Assembly (NCBI GenBank): GCA_902489955.1
Contig: CABUBY010000109.1
Coordinates: 1-5,574 of the forward strand
Direction of reading: 5' to 3'
DNA length: 5,574 nt
Origin: an uncultured Collinsella sp.
GTDB lineage: Bacteria > Actinomycetota > Coriobacteriia > Coriobacteriales > Coriobacteriaceae
Position numbers and translations under genes: made by a program
Part shown: positions 4,944-5,574 of the stretch, piece by piece
How positions within the stretch are numbered: position 1 is the stretch's first letter
Layout of the letters: every line of letters begins with the position of its first letter
Notes under the pieces: generated by a model
The model's input: only the letters and a program-made list of their open reading frames with translations
Database searches by the model: none
Told to the model about the DNA's origin: nothing

Positions 4944-5574
4944 ATAAAAATTCGCCTACTCGGTGGACTTCGGGTTCTAGGTCTACGTTGAATTGGTCTT
5001 TGACGGTTGCCTGGATGTGGCGGATGAGTTCGTCGACATCGGCGGCGGTGGCGTGGTCGGCGTTGACGATGAAGCCGCAGTGCTTCTCGCTCACCTGCGC
5101 GCCGCCAACGGCGTGTCCTCGCAGGCCGGCATCCATGATGAGTTTGCCGGCAAAGTAACCCTCGGGGCGCTTGAAAGTGGAGCCGGCGCTCGGCATGTCG
5201 AGCGGCTGCTTGTCCTCGCGGCGCTGGCGGTAGTCGTCCATGTCGGCCTTGATCATCGCGGCGTTGCCCGGGGCGAGATTGAAGGTGGCCGAAAGCACGA
5301 TAAAGCCGTCGTCGGCGATGCGGCTCTTGCGATAGCCCAGGTTGAGCTCATCGGCATCGAATTCGATGATGTTGCCGCTACCGCGGGTGCCGTCGTCGAG
5401 CTGGCGAGCGGGTTTGTAGACGCGCACGGACTCCAGCACATCGGCCATGCAGGCGCCGTAAGCTCCGGCGTTCATGTAGCAGGCGCCGCCGACCGATCCG
5501 GGGATGCCCGAGATGGGCTCCATGCCGGTGAGGCAGGCCTCGGCTGCCGCCGCGGCGACATCGGAAAGCAAGGC
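4942..5574 (-). CDS. murB: UDP-N-acetylenolpyruvoylglucosamine reductase, C-terminal two-thirds (5' end outside window)
   Basis: MurB is a cytoplasmic FAD enzyme that reduces UDP-GlcNAc-enolpyruvate to UDP-MurNAc with NADPH, the second committed step of peptidoglycan synthesis. The visible 210 codons run in frame to the right edge, so the start and most of the FAD-binding domain are missing. Counting from the edge, GIPGSVGGACYMNAGAYG (23-40) is the FAD-binding signature, LGYRKSR (79-85) carries the conserved Tyr-Arg pair, PSAGSTFKRP (128-137) contains the Ser proton donor (S132), AGKLI-x-AGLRG and HCGFIVN follow, and LEPEV (199-203) supplies the conserved C-terminal acidic residue. The short SAGSTFK region without an E. 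coli-type insertion suggests the type II form found in Gram-positives. A TTG at 5571 lies inside the conserved domain and is not the start. The gene converges with the plus-strand small RNA. Confidence 0.95.
   Translation of the reverse strand, partial: ALLSDVAAAAAEACLTGMEPISGIPGSVGGACYMNAGAYGACMADVLESVRVYKPARQLDDGTRGSGNIIEFDADELNLGYRKSRIADDGFIVLSATFNLAPGNAAMIKADMDDYRQRREDKQPLDMPSAGSTFKRPEGYFAGKLIMDAGLRGHAVGGAQVSEKHCGFIVNADHATAADVDELIRHIQATVKDQFNVDLEPEVHRVGEFL

Noticed and set aside
5253..5574. TTG at 5571 as the murB start, and the 62-codon minus-strand frame inside the gene
   Set aside because: The TTG codon lies within the conserved MurB domain and the reading frame stays open to the window edge; the 62-codon frame is an out-of-frame shadow.
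1..5574. CRISPR array, insertion sequence or transposase
   Set aside because: There are no regularly spaced direct repeats and no transposase-like frame; the only long repeat pair is the structured inverted element.

Overview
The window is GC-rich and gene-dense. Codon use and protein character fit a high-GC Gram-positive bacterium, most probably a member of the Coriobacteriia such as Collinsella. That assignment is inferred from composition, from the long acidic/basic low-complexity tract in one protein and from the type of murB. No rRNA or other marker is present to prove it.

All three protein genes are on the minus strand. From right to left they are the 3' two-thirds of murB (peptidoglycan precursor synthesis, running off the right edge), a complete cstA-type carbon-starvation/peptide or pyruvate transporter, and a complete orphan gene. 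The orphan gene encodes an N-terminal winged-helix-like region, about 300 residues of disordered charged sequence, and a C-terminal TOPRIM-like module. That module resembles the C-terminal (DUF2220) domain of JetD, the nuclease subunit of the Wadjet system. No jetA, jetB or jetC is visible in the window.

The 577 bases between murB and cstA (4365-4941) contain no ordinary gene but much structure. Reading leftward there is a good promoter for cstA with a palindrome in its spacer, then a leader of roughly 235 nt. The leader holds a possible 14-22 codon peptide ending in Val-Val-Ile-Ile, several mutually exclusive hairpins, and a perfect 13-bp hairpin plus U-tract just before the cstA ribosome binding site, so cstA is probably controlled by premature termination. 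Reading rightward there is a promoter-like sequence, a structured element and an intrinsic terminator, together suggesting a small RNA of about 250 nt.

The structured element at 4761-4837 (+) has a near-identical inverted copy at 1-78 (-), directly after the orphan gene. The two copies share long identical blocks and differ in their hairpin by compensatory changes, which is evidence for selection on RNA structure. This RNA or repeat family, the cstA leader and the orphan JetD-like gene are the most unusual content of the window.
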